From assembly GCA_963513935.1 (NCBI GenBank), contig OY740765.1:147523830-147587829 (forward strand): 64,000 bases of DNA. Direction: 5' to 3'. The position numbers and the translations under genes were made by a program. Numbering within the stretch: the first letter of the stretch is position 1; each line of letters begins with the position of its first letter. Shown here piece after piece: positions 61,786 to 64,000 of this stretch. This stretch comes from Aphrophora alni (Eukaryota; Arthropoda; Insecta; Hemiptera; Aphrophoridae). Below the pieces are notes generated by a model. It saw nothing but the letters and a program-made list of their open reading frames with translations, ran no database searches and was not told the DNA's origin.

Positions 61786-62847
61786 TGGGGTGGCATTCTG
61801 GGGGAACTCTGTAGAGTCTATAAAAATTTTCCGCCTACAAAAAAGAATTTTACGCTCAATGTTTCATCTGAGATATAAACAATCGTGTTTTCATTTTTTC
61901 AAAAAACATAATATTTTAACCTTTCCGTGTATTTATATCTATGAGACGTTAATTTTCTTTAAGAGCAATCATAATTTATTTGAAGTGAATCAGCACCACC
62001 ACAAATACCCTATCCGTCAAAAACTATTGCAATATCCTGTCCACAGACTAAAATTTTTTGAACGTGGAATATATTACTCGGGTATTAAATTGTTCAACGC
62101 ACTTCCGGAAAAAATTTAAAAAACGGATTCTATCCAGAGTTTCAAGAGTTCACTCAGAGGCTACCTCCTAGAAAATACATTCTACTCTGTGGAAGAATAT
62201 CTGGCCAGAGGTGCTCAAGCCAATCCTGCTGATGTCGGGTGTAAATTGCGAATGAATTGATCCAGTGTCTGCCCTGTATTTATCTCAGATATAGCCTTAT
62301 TTGGTGGATATGTATTTGTGTGTATGTAATATGTATATATTTGTTATATTGTATTGTGTGGTTGTGTGATTGTGGATGTGTGATTGACTAGTGCAGAAAT
62401 GTGAACTGTATTTAAAGTTATTTAAGTTATTGTAGTTATTATAAATTTGATTTTTTTGTGGACTCTTGCTGTGCGAATTGTGTTTGTCGGCAGCAATAGA
62501 AATAAATAATAATAATAATCCGGGATGTATTTTGCTAGTGAAGCAATTTATTTTATATACCATACTTGACACTTTGTGTCTTTGTAATTTTTAATATATG
62601 GAATGACTTTTTTTAATCAAGATAAATTATTCTAATAAGTCATGCAAAATTTGTTATTTGTTCAAATGTTATTTATTTTGTTTAATATTTCTCTATTTTA
62701 TTGTTTATTCATTCTCTGATACACCTATTTGTATAAAAGAAATAATGTGTTGTGTGTGTTTTGTAATGCGTTTTATGTATTGATGTAAAGGCTTATACTT
62801 GTTGTATGCAATTGTATTGTCAACTACAACCAAATAAATGAAATGAA
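61786..62847 (+). mobile_element. Nested 5'-truncated LINE with (AAATG)n tail, inserted in the Jockey element
   Basis: 1062 bp flanked by 7-bp duplications ATTGTTA (61779-61785 and 62848-62854). It begins inside an RT C-terminal region (FWGNSVESIKIFRLQKRILR, KKHNILTFPCIYIYE, YPIRQKLLQYPVHRLKFFER, YYSGIKLFNALPEKI), has a short frame-shifted end (SLRGYLLENTFYSVEEY) and a ~600-bp 3' UTR ending in AAATAAATGAAATGAA. Target duplication, 5' truncation and a simple-repeat tail are standard signs of target-primed reverse transcription. Confidence 0.93.
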
Positions 62848-64000
62848 ATTGTTAAAGAGGCTGATGCCAATCATTGAGGATAGAAAGCTTATCCCTGACC
62901 ATCAGTTTGGTTTCAGGCGAGGCTATTCTACAGTAGACCAAGTCCATAGGATCACGAGTGTAGTGGAGAATGCGCTTGAGAAGAAGGAAACATGTGCAAG
63001 TGTCTTCTTGGATGTGGCAAATGCCTTTGACAGAGTTTGGCATGAGGGACTGATGTGGAAACTACAAAGATATTTACCAAGGCAATACTACACAATACTG
63101 AAGTCGTACTTAACTGATAGACACTTTCGAGTGAAGTACGAAGGTGAATACTCTGGACTGAAGAGAATTTCGGCAGGAGTTCCACAGGGCAGTGTGTTGG
63201 GCCCAGTCCTATACCTGTTGTAGACAAGGGATCTTCCTACACCAGAAGAATCAATAATTGGTACATTTGTAGATGATACTGCGATTCTAGCAACCGATAA
63301 AATACCTGAGGAAGCAGTAACAAAGCTCCAGAGGGCCACCGATGAGGTGTGTAAATGGACCAAAAAATGGCGAATTGGTCTTAACGAAGCAAAGTCAGCC
63401 AATGTTAACTTCACAAACAGCAAGTCCAATCATCGGGTCCCAATTTTAATAAATTCTGTTCCAGTTCCCTATGCTAATTCGGCTAAGTACCTGGGAATGA
63501 CACTGGATGTAAAACTCAAATGGAAAAAGCATGTCAAAAAAAAAAAAACAATAACTAAACTTGAAGTTCAGGAAAATATATTGGCTGCTTGGAAGACAAT
63601 CACAACTGTCAATACACAACAAGCTATTGATTTATAAGCAGGTCTTAAGACCAGTGTGGAAGACAATCACAACTGTCTATACACAACAAGCTATTGATTT
63701 ATAAGCAGGTCTTAAGACCAGTGTGGATCTACGGAATTCAGCTATGGGGCTGCAGTAGCAAGACAAATGTAAATATCATTCAAGTGTTTCAAAATAAAGT
63801 GCTTAGATGTATAGTGGATGCACCCTAGTACATCAGGAACAATAATCTACATAGGGACCTGCAGATAGACCTAGTCAGTGATGAAATAAAAAAACAGGCA
63901 AGGAAGCATAAACAACGCATCATTCAACATGAACACCATGAGATACAGGGACTGTTGGATGTCACTCAGGTGGAGAGAAGACTGAAGAGGACCAAGCCTT
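62848..64000 (+). pseudogene. Jockey-type LINE, RT catalytic core to C-terminus (continues past window)
   Basis: Continues the reading of 61785: LKRLMPIIEDRKLIPDHQFG, FRRGYSTVDQVHRI, ASVFLDVANAFDRVWHEGL (motif A, Asp), AGVPQGSVLGPVLYLL then a TAG at about 63221, FVDDTAILATDK (catalytic DD), EVCKWTKKWRIGLNEAKS, AKYLGMTLDVKLKWKKHVK, and after a 67-bp duplication GIQLWGCSSKTNVNIIQVFQ and NNNLHRDLQIDLVSDEIKK. The premature TAG, an A-run near 63537-63549, the duplication and another TAG near 63827 disable it. The 3' end lies beyond 64000. Confidence 0.94.
63591..63724 (+). repeat. 67-bp tandem duplication inside the Jockey LINE
   Basis: GGAAGACAATCACAACTGTC begins at 63591 and again at 63658. The copies differ at one position (AATAC versus TATAC). 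A 67-bp step shifts the reading frame. Confidence 0.95.

Noticed and set aside
61048..64000. RT-containing sequences considered as a retrovirus-like or LTR element
   Set aside because: No LTRs, protease, integrase or gag motifs; the RT blocks and target duplications are those of non-LTR LINEs.

Overview
The window looks like an AT-rich, repeat-dense animal nuclear genome, almost certainly an insect. A hemipteran or similar large-genome lineage is my guess, not something the sequence proves. The evidence is one conserved metazoan gene broken into short exons by multi-kilobase introns with GT-AG borders, plus decayed transposons of at least seven superfamilies. I saw no rRNA, tRNA, operon, CRISPR, plasmid or recognisable endogenous virus.

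The only host gene I can defend is an ELL-family RNA polymerase II elongation factor (fly orthologue Su(Tpl)) on the + strand. Eight consecutive coding exons (4685-4801, 13132-13359, 19310-19380, 24073-24229, 26118-26328, 30775-31091, 38449-38620, 40213-40362) join with compatible phases and no internal stop. They encode about 473 residues, from inside the N-terminal ELL domain to the stop codon after the occludin/ELL C-terminal domain. The exon(s) for the true N-terminus, the promoter and the 5' UTR lie left of the window or were not recognised. No second host gene was found between 40.4 and 64 kb.

Layout. 0-4.7 kb: upstream intron or flank with a small inverted-repeat element and a (CT)81 tract. 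4.8-13.1 kb intron: LINE fragment, pogo-like pseudogene, RNase H LINE, a TIR-bounded Tc1/mariner-type element and another mariner remnant. 13.4-19.3 kb: mariner and Helitron remnants and a piggyBac pseudogene. 19.4-24.1 kb: a pogo-like element with both ends, carrying a TTAA-flanked element inside it, and another LINE tail. 24.2-26.1 kb: two fold-back units and a Merlin pseudogene. 26.3-30.8 kb: a pogo deletion derivative. 31.1-38.4 kb: a decayed array of ~330-bp repeats split by a hAT element and a piggyBac pseudogene. 38.6-40.2 kb: a 207-bp MITE beside a (TA)n tract. 40.4-64 kb: ELL 3' flank, second pogo derivative, 118-bp minisatellite, Tc1-type element, perfect 31-bp hairpin, 669-bp palindrome, hAT pseudogene and a Jockey-type LINE split by a younger LINE.

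The transposons do not form a pathway with ELL; they are the intronic and flanking load. I found no convincing undescribed functional system. The best leads are structural: nested insertions with clean target duplications, pogo derivatives with an internal variable tandem repeat, palindromic motifs inside the TTAA element, and the fold-back and hairpin loci.
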